From an uncultured Paracoccaceae bacterium (GTDB lineage: Bacteria; Pseudomonadota; Alphaproteobacteria; Rhodobacterales; Rhodobacteraceae), in NCBI GenBank assembly GCA_937872465.1, contig CALMSR010000036.1, forward strand, positions 43,999-107,998: 64,000 bases of DNA, written 5' to 3'. A program made the position numbers and the translations under genes. Under the pieces are notes generated by a model. The model had not been told where the DNA came from. It was given only the letters and a program-made list of their open reading frames with translations, and ran no database searches. Every line of letters begins with the position of its first letter. The stretch's first letter is position 1. Below, in pieces: positions 43,383 through 53,777 of the stretch.

Positions 43383-44401
43383 CCCGCGCGGCGGAAATCG
43401 CGGCTTTCCTCGCCGGGGCCGGCTGGGCCGCGGCGAGGCGGGCGCCGCTGGCGGGCGACGCTTCGGCCCGGCGCTACGAGCGGCTTTCGCAGGGGGCGGC
43501 CGGGGCGGTCCTGATGGACATGCCGCCCGAGAGCGGGCTCGATCCGCTGCCCTTCCTGCGGGTGACCGACTGGCTGCGCGGCGCCGGCTTCAGCGCGCCG
43601 GAGGTGCTCGCCGCGAACCCGCCGCAGGGGCTGGTCCTGCTCGAGGATCTGGGCGACGACACCTTCGCGCGGCTCTGCGCCGCCGACGGGGCCAGCGCCG
43701 AGGCGCTCTACGGGGCGGCCATCGACGCGCTCGTCGCGCTCCAGCGCCTCGGCCTTCCGCCCGGCGATGCCCGATGGGCGCCGCCGCCCTACGACCTGGC
43801 GCTGCTGCTGCGCGAGGCGCGGATGGCGGTGGAATGGTATCTGCCCGCCGCCACCGGCGCGGCACCGGATGCCGAAGGCGCGGCACGCTTCGAGACCCTC
43901 GCCACGGCGGCCTTCACGCCGCTGCTCGCCGACCCGCCGGTGCCGGTCCTGCGCGACTATCATGCCGAAAACCTGATCTGGCTGCCCGAGCGCGCCCGGC
44001 ACGCCCGCGTCGGCCTGCTCGACTACCAGGACCTGCTCGTGGGCCATCCGGCCTACGACGTGGTCTCGCTGCTCGAAGACGCCCGCCGCGACATCGACGA
44101 GGGCCTTCGCGCGCGCATGCTCGCCCGCTACCTCGCCGCCAGCGGCGCCGATCCGCAGGATTTCTCCCTCGCCGCGCATACGCTCTCCGCGCAGCGCAAC
44201 CTCAAGATCCTCGGCCTCTTCACCCGGCTCTGCCGCCGCGACGGCAAGCCGCGCTACCTCGACCTCCTGCCCCGCGTCTGGGACCATCTGGCGCGCGACC
44301 TTGGCCATCCCGGGCTGGCGCCGCTCGCGGCCTGGGTCGGGGACACCCTGCCGCCGCCCGAGCCCGCCGTGCGCGCCCGCATCGCGGCCCGCGCCGCATG
44401 A
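43379..44401 (+). CDS. amgK: Anomeric sugar kinase AmgK (aminoglycoside-phosphotransferase fold)
   Basis: This 340-residue kinase resembles AmgK, which phosphorylates N-acetylmuramic acid and N-acetylglucosamine at C1 in the peptidoglycan-recycling shortcut to UDP-MurNAc. Visible parts are LAGDASARRYERL near the start, VLLEDLGDDTFARL, the catalytic loop LRDYHAENLIWLPE and the metal site VGLLDYQDLLVGHPAYDVVS. It is coupled to tsaE upstream and murU downstream by ATGA overlaps. The neighbouring murU makes this assignment firm. Confidence 0.9.
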   Translation: MTRAAEIAAFLAGAGWAAARRAPLAGDASARRYERLSQGAAGAVLMDMPPESGLDPLPFLRVTDWLRGAGFSAPEVLAANPPQGLVLLEDLGDDTFARLCAADGASAEALYGAAIDALVALQRLGLPPGDARWAPPPYDLALLLREARMAVEWYLPAATGAAPDAEGAARFETLATAAFTPLLADPPVPVLRDYHAENLIWLPERARHARVGLLDYQDLLVGHPAYDVVSLLEDARRDIDEGLRARMLARYLAASGADPQDFSLAAHTLSAQRNLKILGLFTRLCRRDGKPRYLDLLPRVWDHLARDLGHPGLAPLAAWVGDTLPPPEPAVRARIAARAA

Positions 44402-45093
44402 CGCCGCGCGCGCTGATGATCTTCGCCGCCGGCCTCGGCACCCGCATGGGGGCGCTGACCCGCGACCGGCCGAAGCCGCTGATCGAGGTGGCCGGCATCC
44501 CGCTCCTCGACCGCGCCCTGGCGCTCGCCCGCGAGGCCGGGGTGGGCCGCATCGTCGTCAACACCCATGCCCATGCCGCGCAGATGCAGGCGCATCTCGC
44601 GCGCGCGGCGCCCGAGGCGCTGGTCTCGCACGAGCCGGAGCTGCTCGAGACCGGCGGCGGCCTCGCCCGGGCGCTGCCGCTCCTCGATGCCGATCCGGTC
44701 TTCACGCTCAATGCCGACATGGTCTGGTCCGGCCCGAACCCGCTGACCGCGCTCGCCGCGGCCTGGGATCCCTCGCGCATGGACGCGCTGCTCTGCCTCG
44801 TGCCGCGCGCCGCGGCCACCGGCCATGCCGGGCCGGGCGATTTCTTCGCCGCTCCCGGCGGCGCCCTGACCCGCCGCGGCGCCGCGCCCGCCGCCGATTT
44901 CGTCTATGCCGGGGCGCAGATCATCCGCGCGGGCGCGCTCGCGGGCCATGCCGGACCGGTCTTTTCGCTCAACCCGGTCTGGGACCGCCTGATCGCCGCC
45001 GGACGGCTCTTCGGCTGCCTCCACCGCGGCGGCTGGGCCGATGTCGGCCGGCCCGAGGGCATCGCGCTCGCCGAAGCCGCGCTCGCCCGATGA
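44398..45093 (+). CDS. murU: N-acetylmuramate-1-phosphate uridylyltransferase MurU
   Basis: This 231-residue nucleotidyltransferase turns MurNAc-1-phosphate and UTP into UDP-MurNAc, the step after AmgK. The N-terminus [20 protein letters not shown], then [20 protein letters not shown], is the classic nucleotide-binding signature. [20 protein letters not shown] contains the metal-binding aspartate, and [19 protein letters not shown] closes the domain. It overlaps amgK and addB by 4 nt on each side. Confidence 0.92.
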   Translation: MTPRALMIFAAGLGTRMGALTRDRPKPLIEVAGIPLLDRALALAREAGVGRIVVNTHAHAAQMQAHLARAAPEALVSHEPELLETGGGLARALPLLDADPVFTLNADMVWSGPNPLTALAAAWDPSRMDALLCLVPRAAATGHAGPGDFFAAPGGALTRRGAAPAADFVYAGAQIIRAGALAGHAGPVFSLNPVWDRLIAAGRLFGCLHRGGWADVGRPEGIALAEAALAR

Positions 45094-48035
45094 CGCTCTT
45101 CGCGCCCGGCCCCGGCCCCCGCGTCTTCGCCCTGCCGCCCGGCGCGGATTTCACCGCCGCGCTGATCCAAGGCCTCGATGCCCGGCTCGCCGGCGCGCCC
45201 CCCGAGGCCATGGCGCGGATCGAGATCTGGGTGAACACCCAGCGCGCGCGCCGCGCCCTGACCGAGGCCTTCGCCAACGGGCCCGCCCGGCTCCTGCCGC
45301 GGATCCGCGCGCTCGCGGAACTCGCCGAGGATCCGCGCCTGCCGCTCGCGCTTCCGCCGCCCGGCCCGGCGCTGGCGCGCAAGCTCGAACTGGCGCGGCT
45401 GGTCGCGGCGCTTCTCGCCGCAGAGCCCGGCCGCGCTGCCGAGACCGCGGTCTTCGACCTCGCCGACAGCCTGGCGCAATTGCTCGACGACCTCGAGGGC
45501 GAGGGCATCGACCCGGCCGCGCTCCGGCGCATCGACGCCGGGGACCATGCCGCCCATTGGCAGCAGAGCCTGCGCTTTCTCGACATCCTCGCCACCCACG
45601 CCGCCGCCACGATCCCCGGCGGCCAGGGCCGGCTGCGCCGCGTCGCCGAGGCCCTCGCCGCCGCCTGGGCGACGAACGCGCCCGCCGATCCGGTGCTCGT
45701 CGCCGGCTCCACCGGATCGCGCGGCGCCACGCGCGCCTTCATGGCGGCGGTGGCGCGGCTGCCGCAGGGCGCGCTGATCCTGCCGGGCCACGACCCCGAC
45801 CTGCCCGAGGCTGTCTGGCGGCGGCTCGGTGCCGGCGAGGCCGGCGCCTCCGACCATCCCCAGCACGGCTTCCGCCGGCTGGCCGACAGTCTCGGCTTCG
45901 AGGCCGGCGCGGTGGCGCCCTGGCATCCCGTCGCGCCGCCCGCGCCCGAGCGCAACGCGCTGGTCTCGCTGGCGCTCCGCCCCGCGCCGGTCACCGACCA
46001 GTGGCGCCAGGATGGCAGGGGCCTCGCCGGCTCCCTCGCCGCCGCCACCGCGGGGCTGACCTGGATCGACGCGCCCGACGCCCGCGCCGAGGGCCGCGCC
46101 ATCGCGCTGGCGCTGCGCGACGCCGCCGGGGCGGGCCTGCGCGCCGCCCTCGTCACCCCCGACCGCACGCTGGCACGAAGGGTCACCGCGGAACTCGACC
46201 GCTGGGGCATCATCCCCGACGACAGCGCCGGCCGCCCGCTGGGCCTCGTTCCGCCCGGCGTGCTCCTGCGCCATCTCGCCGGGCTCGCCGGGGAACCGCT
46301 CGCCCCCGCGGCGCTGCTCGCGCTCCTCAAGCATCCGCTGGTTGCGAGCGCGCCCGGCGCCCGCGCCGGCCATGCCGCCCTCACCGCGCGGCTCGAGATC
46401 GAAGAGCTGCGCGGCAGGCCGCCGGTGGTGGACTGGCCCGCCCTGCGCGACTGGGCGGCCGAGGGCCCGGCAGAAGCGGCCCCCTGGATCGCCTGGCTCG
46501 AAGGCGCGCTGAGGCCGCTCGCGACCGCCGGGATCCGCATTCTCGCCGCCCATGTGGCGGCCCAGGTCGCGGCGGCGGAAAGCCTCGCCGCCGGGCATCA
46601 GGCGGGCGGCGAGCACGGGCTCTGGGCGAAGGAGGCCGGTGCCCGGGCGAGGGCGCTGATGGAGAACCTCGCCGCGGCGGGCGAGGCCTTCGGACCGATG
46701 TCGCCGGCGCAATTCCGTGCGCTCCTGCAATCCGAGATGGCGGCGCGCGACGTGCCCGAAGAGGCGGTCGTCACCGATGCCGGCATCGCCATCTGGGGCA
46801 CGCTCGAGGCCCGGGTGCAATCCGCCGACCTGGTGATCCTCGGCGGCCTCAACGAGGGGATCTGGCCGCGGATCCCGGGTGCCGATCCCTGGCTGAACCG
46901 TGGCCTGCGCCTCGCCCTCGGCCTGCCGAGCCCCGAGCAATCGGTCGGCCTCGCCGCGCACGACTTCCAGCAGGCGATCGCCGCGCCCCGCGCCATCGTC
47001 TCGCGCGCCGCCCGCGACGCCGAGGCGCCCACCGTCCCCTCGCGCTGGCTGCTGCGGCTGGAGAACCTGCTGCTCGGCATCGGGGACGAGGGCGGGGACG
47101 CGCTGGCGGCCGCCCGGCGCCGCGGGACCGCGCTGCTCGCGCGCGCCGCCGAACTCGACCGGCCGGCCGCTCCCCTTGCCCCGGCCCGCCGGCCCTCGCC
47201 CCGCCCGCCGGCCGCGGCCCGGCCCGCCGCACTCTCCGTCACCCAGGTCGAGACGCTGGTGCGCGACCCCTATGCGATCTATGCGCGCAAGGTGCTCGGC
47301 CTCGCGCCCCTCGACCCGCCGGGGCGCGCCGCCGATGCCATGGCCCGCGGCAGCGCGCTCCACGATGCGCTCGATGCCTTCGTCGCGGCGACCGAAGCCG
47401 GGCTCCCCGCCGACCCCGCCGCGGTCTTCGCCGCGACCCTGCGCGAGAGCCTCGCCCGGAACGCGCCCTGGCCGGCGGTGCGCGCCATCTGGACCGCCCG
47501 GCTCGACCGGGCCGCGGCATGGTTTCTTTCCGGGGAGGAGGAACGCCGCGCCCGCGCCCACCCGCTCGCGCGCGAGGTCCGCGGCCGGCTCGCGCTCGCC
47601 GGGCTCGCCCGGCCCTTCGCGGTGACGGCCAAGGCCGACCGCATCGACCGCGCCGGGGACGGGCGCTTCGCGATCTACGACTACAAGTCCGGCGGCCTGC
47701 CCTCCCGGGCGGAGGCCGATGCCTTCCACCTGCAACTGCCGCTGGAAGCCGCGATCCTCGCCGCCGGGGGCTTCGAGGACCTGCCCGCCGGCCCCGTCTC
47801 CCATCTCGAACTGATCGGCCTCGGCAGCCGCAAGACGCTTTCCCTCGACGCCGATCCCGCCGCCATCGCCGAAACCCTCGACCGCCTGCGCCAGCTGATC
47901 GCGACCTACCAGGATCCCGCCACCGGCTTCACCGCCCGTCTCCGCCCGCAACGCCTGAGCTACGCGAGCGACTACGACCACCTCTCGCGCCACGGCGAAT
48001 GGTCCGACGGCGACGCGGCGGAGGATTCGCCGTGA
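45090..48035 (+). CDS. addB: Double-strand break repair protein AddB
   Basis: AddB is the partner of AddA in the helicase-nuclease that resects DNA ends for RecA-dependent repair. The 981 residues are normal for alphaproteobacterial AddB, which lacks a working Walker A motif. [19 protein letters not shown] and [20 protein letters not shown] occur in order. The C-terminal PD-(D/E)XK nuclease is visible as [20 protein letters not shown] near 863, followed by [19 protein letters not shown]. It is coupled to murU and addA. Confidence 0.95.
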   Translation: MTLFAPGPGPRVFALPPGADFTAALIQGLDARLAGAPPEAMARIEIWVNTQRARRALTEAFANGPARLLPRIRALAELAEDPRLPLALPPPGPALARKLELARLVAALLAAEPGRAAETAVFDLADSLAQLLDDLEGEGIDPAALRRIDAGDHAAHWQQSLRFLDILATHAAATIPGGQGRLRRVAEALAAAWATNAPADPVLVAGSTGSRGATRAFMAAVARLPQGALILPGHDPDLPEAVWRRLGAGEAGASDHPQHGFRRLADSLGFEAGAVAPWHPVAPPAPERNALVSLALRPAPVTDQWRQDGRGLAGSLAAATAGLTWIDAPDARAEGRAIALALRDAAGAGLRAALVTPDRTLARRVTAELDRWGIIPDDSAGRPLGLVPPGVLLRHLAGLAGEPLAPAALLALLKHPLVASAPGARAGHAALTARLEIEELRGRPPVVDWPALRDWAAEGPAEAAPWIAWLEGALRPLATAGIRILAAHVAAQVAAAESLAAGHQAGGEHGLWAKEAGARARALMENLAAAGEAFGPMSPAQFRALLQSEMAARDVPEEAVVTDAGIAIWGTLEARVQSADLVILGGLNEGIWPRIPGADPWLNRGLRLALGLPSPEQSVGLAAHDFQQAIAAPRAIVSRAARDAEAPTVPSRWLLRLENLLLGIGDEGGDALAAARRRGTALLARAAELDRPAAPLAPARRPSPRPPAAARPAALSVTQVETLVRDPYAIYARKVLGLAPLDPPGRAADAMARGSALHDALDAFVAATEAGLPADPAAVFAATLRESLARNAPWPAVRAIWTARLDRAAAWFLSGEEERRARAHPLAREVRGRLALAGLARPFAVTAKADRIDRAGDGRFAIYDYKSGGLPSRAEADAFHLQLPLEAAILAAGGFEDLPAGPVSHLELIGLGSRKTLSLDADPAAIAETLDRLRQLIATYQDPATGFTARLRPQRLSYASDYDHLSRHGEWSDGDAAEDSP

Positions 48036-51000
48036 GCGAAGCCGCCGCCCGCCAGAACCGCGCCGCCGCCCCGGAGCGCTCCAGCTGGGTCGCGGCCAAT
48101 GCCGGCTCGGGCAAGACCACCGTGCTCACCAACCGCGTGGCGCGGCTGCTGCTGGCGGGAACCGATCCCGCGCGCGTGCTCTGCCTCACCTATACCAAGG
48201 CCGCCGCCTCGGAGATGCAGTCCCGGCTCTTCAGGACCCTCGGGGCCTGGGCGATGCTCGACGACGCGCCGCTGGCGGCGGAACTCGCCAAGCTCGGCGA
48301 GCCGGTGGGCGCGATGCCGCCCGCGCGCCTCGCCCAGGCCCGCACCCTCTTCGCCCGGGCGCTGGAAACCCCCGGCGGGCTGAAAATCCAGACGATCCAC
48401 GCCTTCTGCGAGGCGCTCCTGCGGCGCTTCCCGCTGGAAGCGGGCGTCGCGCCGCAGTTCAGCGTGCTCGACGACCGGGCGGCCCGGACGCTGCGCGACG
48501 CCCTGCTCGATGCCCTGGCCGAGCGCGAGCCGGAGGCGCTCGCCGATCTCGCGGCGAATCTCGGTGGCGACGATCCCGACCCGCTGCTGCGCGAGATCGC
48601 CCGCAACCGCGCGGCCTTCGAGCGGCCCTTCGACCCGGGGGCGCTCGCCCGCGCCCTCGGCGCCGATCCCGCCCTGACCCCGGAGATCCTGCTCGGCGAG
48701 ACCTTCCTGCCCGAGGACGCCGATCTCCTCGCCGCGCTGGTCCCGCATCTCGAGGCATCGGGCAAGAACGACACGAAGCTCGCCCAGGCCTTCCGCGCCA
48801 TCCTCGCGGAGCGGGATGCCGCCGGACGCCTCGCCCTGCTCGAATCGGCCCTGCTCACCGGCCAGACCGCCAAGCTGCCCTTCGTCGCCAAGGTCGGAAC
48901 CCTGCCGACCAAGGCGGTCCGCGCGGCGCATCCCGGCCTCGCGGCTGCGCTCGACGCGCTGATGCGCCGCGTCGAGGATGCGCGCCCGCGCCGCCTCGCC
49001 GGCGAGGCCTTCGCGCGATCCGCGGCGCTCAACCGTTTCGCCCGCCGCTGGCTCGCGGTTCTCGACGGGCGCAAGGCCGCCCTCGGCCTGCTCGATTTCG
49101 ACGACATGATCGCGCGCAGCGCAGCACTGCTCGCCGATCCGGCCACCGCTTCCTGGGTGCTCTGGAAGCTCGACGGCGGGCTCGAGCACATCCTCGTGGA
49201 CGAGGCGCAGGACACGAGCCCGGCGCAATGGCAGGTGGTGCGCGCGCTCTCCGAGGAATTCTTCGCCGGCGAAGGCGCGCGCGACCGCGAGCGCACCGTC
49301 TTCGTGGTCGGCGACGAGAAGCAATCGATCTACAGCTTCCAGGGCGCCGACCCGGCGGCCTTCGGCGACATGCGGGCGCATTTCGAGGCGCGGCTGGCGG
49401 GCATGGGCCGCGCGCTCCAGGATTGCGCGCTGATCCATTCCTTCCGCTCCGCGCCGCAGATCCTAGCGCTGGTCGACGCGGTCTTCGGCGGCCGCGCCGG
49501 CATGTGCACCGGCGGGGCCGCGACCCATGCCGCCATCGACCCCGCGCGGCCGGGCCGCGTCGAGCTCTGGCCCTTCCTGCCGAAGCCGGAACAGCCCGAG
49601 AAGACCCCGTGGTGGACCGCTCTCGACGCGCCCGGCCCGGACGATCCGGTCGAGCGGCTCGCGCGCCACCTCGCCCGGAGCATCGCCGGCTGGATCGCCG
49701 AGGGCCGGCTGCTGCCGGGCGGGAACGGCGCCCGCCCGATCCGCGCCGGCGACGTGATGATCCTGGTGCAGCGCCGCTCCGCGCTCTTTCATGCCATCAT
49801 CCGCGCGCTGAAGCGCGAGGGCGTGGCGGTCGCCGGGGCAGACGTGCTGCGCATGGGCGGCGAGCTGGCGGTCAAGGACCTGCTGGCGGCGCTCCGCGTC
49901 GCCGCCACCCCCGGCGACGACCTCTCGCTCGCAGCACTCCTGCGCAGCCCGCTCGGCGGCATCAGCGAGGCCGGCCTCTTCGAGATCGCCCATGGCCGGC
50001 CGGGCAGCCTCTTCGCGGCCCTGCGCCGTCAGCCGCCGGAGCGCCATGCGCCGGTGCGGGAAATGCTCGAGGATCTGCGCGACCAGGCGGATTTCCTGCG
50101 GCCCTTCGAGATCCTGCAGCGCATCCTCCTGCGCCACGGCGGGCGCCAGAACCTCGTCGCCCGGCTCGGGCCCGAGGCCGAGGACGGGATCGACGCGCTG
50201 CTCGACCAGGCGCTGGCCTACGAGAGCGCCGAGGCGCCGAGCCTCACCGGCTTCCTCGCCTGGATCGACCAGGACGAATTCCAGGTCAAGCGCCGCAGCG
50301 AGGAGGGCGCCGACCAGGTGCGGGTGATGACCGTGCACGGCGCCAAGGGGCTGGAGGCGCCGGTGGTCATCCTGCCCGACACCGCCGCGCGGCAGGAGGG
50401 GCGCAACGCGCCGGAGATCCTGCTTCTGCCCGAGGGAACGGCGGTCCGGCGCATGGCGGCCGATGCGGCGCCGCCCCCGCTCGCCGCGGCGGAGGCGGAG
50501 CGCCGGGACCGCGCCCGCGCCGAGAACATGCGCCTGCTCTACGTCGCGCTCACCCGGGCGCGGAGCTGGCTGATCGTCTGCGGCGCCGGCATGGCGCCCA
50601 AGCCCGAGAGCGACGCCTGGCATTCGCTGGTCGCGGAGGCGATGGAGACCCTCGCGCCGGAGCGCATCGCCGGGCCGGAGGGCGAGACGCTGGTTCTCGG
50701 CGACGACTGGCCCTGCGCCGGCGCGCCTCCCGAACTCGCGGCCCCCGCCCCCGCGGTGGCGGCGCCCGCCGCGCCGCTGCCCCCGCGGCCGGCGGTGCCG
50801 CGGCCGCTGGCGCCCTCGGCGCTTGGCGGCGAGCACGTGCTGGCGGGCTCCGACGCCCCGGAGGATCCCGCGGCGAAGGCCCGCGGCGAGGCCATCCACC
50901 GCCTGCTCGAATGCCTGCACGGCCGCGACCCCTCGGAGCGCGCCGAGATCGCCGCGCGGCTGCTGCCCGGCATGCCCGATCGCGAGCTTCTGCTCGCGGA

Positions 51001-51748
51001 GGCGGCCGCCCTGCTCGACGCCCCCGGCCTCTCCTCCGTCTTCGGCCCCGGCTCGCTCGCCGAGGTCGGGATCTGCGCGCCGCTGCGGGAGCCCGGGGGC
51101 GCGCGCATTCTCGGGCGCATCGACCGGCTGGTCGTCACGGCCGAGGAGATCCTCGCCGTCGATTTCAAGAGCAACCGCGCCGTGCCGGACGCCCCCGAGG
51201 CGGTGCCGGAGGGCATCCTGCGCCAGATGGGCGCCTATCGCGCCGCGCTCACCGCCCTCTGGCCCGACCGCCCGGTCGAAACCGCGATCCTCTGGACCCG
51301 GACCGGCGCGCTGATGCGGCTTCCCGCCGGTCTCGTCGCGGCGGCGCTGGCCCCCGCCCCCGGCACCTGCCCCGCCCCGCGGGGGTTCTATGTTTGCCCC
51401 GGCCACCCGAATTCATGGGACAACACCCGGGGTTTGGTCAAGGTGACGGACGTGACCTTCCAGGACGAGGTGCTCGGCTCCGACGTTCCCGTTCTGGTTG
51501 ATTTCTGGGCCGAATGGTGCGGCCCCTGCCGCCAGATCGGCCCGGCACTGGAGGAACTCGCCTCCGAATACGAGGGCAAGATCAAGATCGCCAAGGTGAA
51601 CGTGGACGAGAACCCGGGCCTGCCCGCCCAGTTCGGCGTGCGCGGCATCCCCGCGCTCTTCATGTTCAAGGGCGGCGAACTGGTCTCCAACCGCACCGGC
51701 GCCGCGCCCAAGGCGAGCCTCAAGGGCTGGATCGACGAGACCGTCTGA
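48032..51748 (+). CDS. addA: Double-strand break repair helicase AddA (frame continues into thioredoxin)
   Basis: AddA is the UvrD-type helicase and nuclease of the AddAB complex. Walker A is [17 protein letters not shown] near residue 22, [19 protein letters not shown] follows, Walker B is [18 protein letters not shown] near 387, and [18 protein letters not shown] marks helicase motif V. The C-terminal nuclease shows [18 protein letters not shown] near 1042. The start is GTG 48032 with GGAGG, overlapping addB by 4 nt. AddA proper should end near residue 1130. No stop is present there, and the frame runs unbroken through thioredoxin to 51748, giving 1238 residues. Either a true fusion or a base error near 51360-51400 is possible. 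Confidence 0.9.
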   Translation: MSEAAARQNRAAAPERSSWVAANAGSGKTTVLTNRVARLLLAGTDPARVLCLTYTKAAASEMQSRLFRTLGAWAMLDDAPLAAELAKLGEPVGAMPPARLAQARTLFARALETPGGLKIQTIHAFCEALLRRFPLEAGVAPQFSVLDDRAARTLRDALLDALAEREPEALADLAANLGGDDPDPLLREIARNRAAFERPFDPGALARALGADPALTPEILLGETFLPEDADLLAALVPHLEASGKNDTKLAQAFRAILAERDAAGRLALLESALLTGQTAKLPFVAKVGTLPTKAVRAAHPGLAAALDALMRRVEDARPRRLAGEAFARSAALNRFARRWLAVLDGRKAALGLLDFDDMIARSAALLADPATASWVLWKLDGGLEHILVDEAQDTSPAQWQVVRALSEEFFAGEGARDRERTVFVVGDEKQSIYSFQGADPAAFGDMRAHFEARLAGMGRALQDCALIHSFRSAPQILALVDAVFGGRAGMCTGGAATHAAIDPARPGRVELWPFLPKPEQPEKTPWWTALDAPGPDDPVERLARHLARSIAGWIAEGRLLPGGNGARPIRAGDVMILVQRRSALFHAIIRALKREGVAVAGADVLRMGGELAVKDLLAALRVAATPGDDLSLAALLRSPLGGISEAGLFEIAHGRPGSLFAALRRQPPERHAPVREMLEDLRDQADFLRPFEILQRILLRHGGRQNLVARLGPEAEDGIDALLDQALAYESAEAPSLTGFLAWIDQDEFQVKRRSEEGADQVRVMTVHGAKGLEAPVVILPDTAARQEGRNAPEILLLPEGTAVRRMAADAAPPPLAAAEAERRDRARAENMRLLYVALTRARSWLIVCGAGMAPKPESDAWHSLVAEAMETLAPERIAGPEGETLVLGDDWPCAGAPPELAAPAPAVAAPAAPLPPRPAVPRPLAPSALGGEHVLAGSDAPEDPAAKARGEAIHRLLECLHGRDPSERAEIAARLLPGMPDRELLLAEAAALLDAPGLSSVFGPGSLAEVGICAPLREPGGARILGRIDRLVVTAEEILAVDFKSNRAVPDAPEAVPEGILRQMGAYRAALTALWPDRPVETAILWTRTGALMRLPAGLVAAALAPAPGTCPAPRGFYVCPGHPNSWDNTRGLVKVTDVTFQDEVLGSDVPVLVDFWAEWCGPCRQIGPALEELASEYEGKIKIAKVNVDENPGLPAQFGVRGIPALFMFKGGELVSNRTGAAPKASLKGWIDETV
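51434..51748 (+). CDS. trxA: Thioredoxin
   Basis: The 104 residues from TTG 51434 form a complete thioredoxin, a small disulphide reductase. The N-terminal strand [20 protein letters not shown] leads to [20 protein letters not shown] with the active-site WCGPC, then [18 protein letters not shown] with the cis-proline. The frame is the same as addA, with no stop between. TTG 51434 or GTG 51443 would give the usual length; neither has a good ribosome site, which leaves open a real addA-trxA fusion. A hairpin terminator follows the stop. Confidence 0.85.
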   Translation: MVKVTDVTFQDEVLGSDVPVLVDFWAEWCGPCRQIGPALEELASEYEGKIKIAKVNVDENPGLPAQFGVRGIPALFMFKGGELVSNRTGAAPKASLKGWIDETV

Positions 51749-51768
51749 GCCTTCCGTTCGCGACGGCG

Positions 51769-51791
51769 GCCGGTCCCGAGTTGGGACCGGC
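51769..51791 (+). terminator. Hairpin terminator after trxA
   Basis: GCCGGTCCC and GGGACCGGC form a 9-bp perfect stem with a GAGTT loop 20 bp after the trxA stop. The following bases have only a weak T content, so termination may be partial. It probably also closes the convergent AraC gene. Confidence 0.5.
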
Positions 51792-51861
51792 GTCAACCAT
51801 TTGATATGCAACAACATTCAGGTTCATCGAGCAGATCGTGGTCCCGCCGGCGGGCTGCGGC

Positions 51862-52920
51862 CTACCCGGTTTCCGCCGCGCGGCGCCATTCTGCGGGCGA
51901 TACGCCGACCATGCGCTTGAAGCCGCGGCTGAACGCCGCCTCCGAGCCGTAGCCGACCTCGAAGGCGACCGCGCCCACCCTCGCATCGCCGTCGGCGAGC
52001 AGTCGCGCCGCGCGCTGCATGCGCCAGCGGGCGAGATATTGCATCGGCGGCAGCCCGACCAGCGCAGCGAAGCGCGCCGCCAGCACCGAACGCGAGAGGC
52101 CCGCCTCCCGTGCCAGATCCCCGAGCGTCCAGGCCGCCTGCGGCCGCGCATGCAATGCCGCCAGCGCCCGCCCGACGCCCGGGTCGCGCAGCCCCGCGAG
52201 CCAGCCGGTCTCGCCCTCGGGCAGGGCCTCCAGATGCCGCCGGATCGCCTCGATGAACAGCAATTCGCTCAGGCCGAGGCGCAGGCTGGTCCCGCCCGTG
52301 CGCTCGCGCCGCATCTCGGCGAGGGTCAGATCCACCAGCCGGTCCAGCAGATCGGCGCCGCCGGCCCGGCGCCGGATCCGCAGCAGCCGCGGGAGCTGCG
52401 TCAGCAGCGGGTTGAAGGGCCGCGAATCGCAGCCGAGGAAGCCGCAGACGAAGCGGGCCGGCGGATCGCCGCCGCCGCCCTCGCGCACCACGAAGGGCAG
52501 CCGGCCGGCGGCCATCTCGCGGAAGAACTGCAGCGTGCCCTCGCGGTCGAATTCCGGCACGGTGCCGGGGGCGCTCTCGATCCGGTAGGCGTCCCCATGG
52601 GGAATGACCAGGATGTCGCCGGTATCGAAGGCCATGGGCTTCCCGCCGGGCACCGAGGCGAAGCCGCTGCCCTCCACGGCGATGTGGTAGGAGATCAGGT
52701 GCCGCGCCCGGCGAAACAGGATCGCGCGATAGGCTTCGCTCTCCGGCACGTCCACGCACCAGGGCGCGGTCGCATCGACCAGGAAGAAGAGCGCGCCCCC
52801 GAGCCGCACGTTGCGCAGCACGTCCGAGAGCGGGTCCTGTCCGCCGGCCCGGGCCGGCGGAGCCACTTCGCCGGACGATCGGGCAGGACTGCCGGACATG
52901 CGGTCATGGCCCTCGGTCAT
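51862..52920 (-). CDS. AraC-family transcriptional regulator (cupin type)
   Basis: This 352-residue regulator has an N-terminal cupin-like sensing domain (SYHIAVEGSGFASVPGGKPM, then DTGDILVIPHGDAYRI) and a C-terminal AraC double helix-turn-helix (LGDLAREAGLSRSVLAARFA, then VGAVAFEVGYGSEAAFSRGF). The first domain matches the AraC_binding/cupin_6 type. ATG 52920 has no ribosome site; an internal ATG at 52899 has GAGGG upstream and may be used instead. It diverges from the methyltransferase gene, whose start is 48 bp away, and may control it. Confidence 0.9.
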   Translation of the reverse strand: MTEGHDRMSGSPARSSGEVAPPARAGGQDPLSDVLRNVRLGGALFFLVDATAPWCVDVPESEAYRAILFRRARHLISYHIAVEGSGFASVPGGKPMAFDTGDILVIPHGDAYRIESAPGTVPEFDREGTLQFFREMAAGRLPFVVREGGGGDPPARFVCGFLGCDSRPFNPLLTQLPRLLRIRRRAGGADLLDRLVDLTLAEMRRERTGGTSLRLGLSELLFIEAIRRHLEALPEGETGWLAGLRDPGVGRALAALHARPQAAWTLGDLAREAGLSRSVLAARFAALVGLPPMQYLARWRMQRAARLLADGDARVGAVAFEVGYGSEAAFSRGFKRMVGVSPAEWRRAAETG

Positions 52921-52967
52921 GGCCGAGCATAGCCTGTGACGCGACAGCGCAGCAATGGAGGCACGCC

Positions 52968-53768
52968 ATGGACGACGCCGCGACCGGCCAGGTCTCGACC
53001 GCGGCCGCCGAGATCTACGAGAGTTTTTTCGTACCGGCCCTTTTCGGCCAGTTCGCCGCACCCGCCGCAGAGGCGGCCCGCATCGCGCCGGCGGCTTGCG
53101 TGCTCGACGTCGCCTGCGGCACCGGCGCGCTGACCCGCGCGCTGGCGCATCGCGCCGGGCCGCAGGGCAGGGTGGTCGGGCTCGACCGCAACCCCGGCAT
53201 GCTCGCGGTGGCGCGCCGCGCCGCGCCAGGGATCGACTGGCGCGAAGGCCGCGCCGAAGGCCTGCACTACAACGATGCGGCCTTCGACGCGGTGACCTGC
53301 CAGTTCGGCCTGATGTTCTTCGAGGACCGCACCGCGGCGCTGCGGCAGATGTGGCGCGTGCTGCGCCCCGGCGGGCGGCTGGTGGTCACGGTCTGGGACG
53401 ACGTGGCGCATTCCCCGGGCTATGCCGCGATGCTCGCCCTGCTCGAGCGGCTCTTCGGCGCCGAGACCGCCGCCGGGTTGCGCGCGCCCTTCGTGCTGGG
53501 CGATCCGGCGGATTTCGCCGCCGAGCTCGCGGCGGCGGCGATCCCCGGCGCCGCGCTCAGGACCCTGCCGGGCATCGCCCGCTTCCCCTCGATCGCCGAT
53601 TGGGTGCATACCGACATCAGGGGCTGGACGCTCGCCGACGCCATCGACGATGCGCAATACGCCCGGTTGCAGGAGGCCGCCCGCGACGCGCTCGCCGGCT
53701 TCGCGGCGGCCGACGGCAGCGTTGCCTTCGCCGCGCCGATCCATCTCGCGGTGGCGCGGAAGGCGTGA
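52968..53768 (+). CDS. Class I SAM-dependent methyltransferase
   Basis: This 266-residue methyltransferase of the UbiE-like type has the SAM site in AACVLDVACGTGALTRALAH, then GLDRNPGMLAVARRAAPGID, and FDAVTCQFGLMFFEDRTAAL, LRQMWRVLRPGGRLVVTVWD further on. The C-terminus extends past the core with a region that may bind the substrate. ATG 52968 has GGAGG about 13 bp upstream. It diverges from the AraC gene. The substrate is unknown. Confidence 0.88.
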   Translation: MDDAATGQVSTAAAEIYESFFVPALFGQFAAPAAEAARIAPAACVLDVACGTGALTRALAHRAGPQGRVVGLDRNPGMLAVARRAAPGIDWREGRAEGLHYNDAAFDAVTCQFGLMFFEDRTAALRQMWRVLRPGGRLVVTVWDDVAHSPGYAAMLALLERLFGAETAAGLRAPFVLGDPADFAAELAAAAIPGAALRTLPGIARFPSIADWVHTDIRGWTLADAIDDAQYARLQEAARDALAGFAAADGSVAFAAPIHLAVARKA

Positions 53769-53777
53769 GCCCGGGCC

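Noticed and set aside
45041..51748. A 2235-codon frame covering addA and trxA
   Set aside because: Its first 1000 codons run out of frame through addB and are arginine/proline-rich noise; only the part from GTG 48032 is coding.
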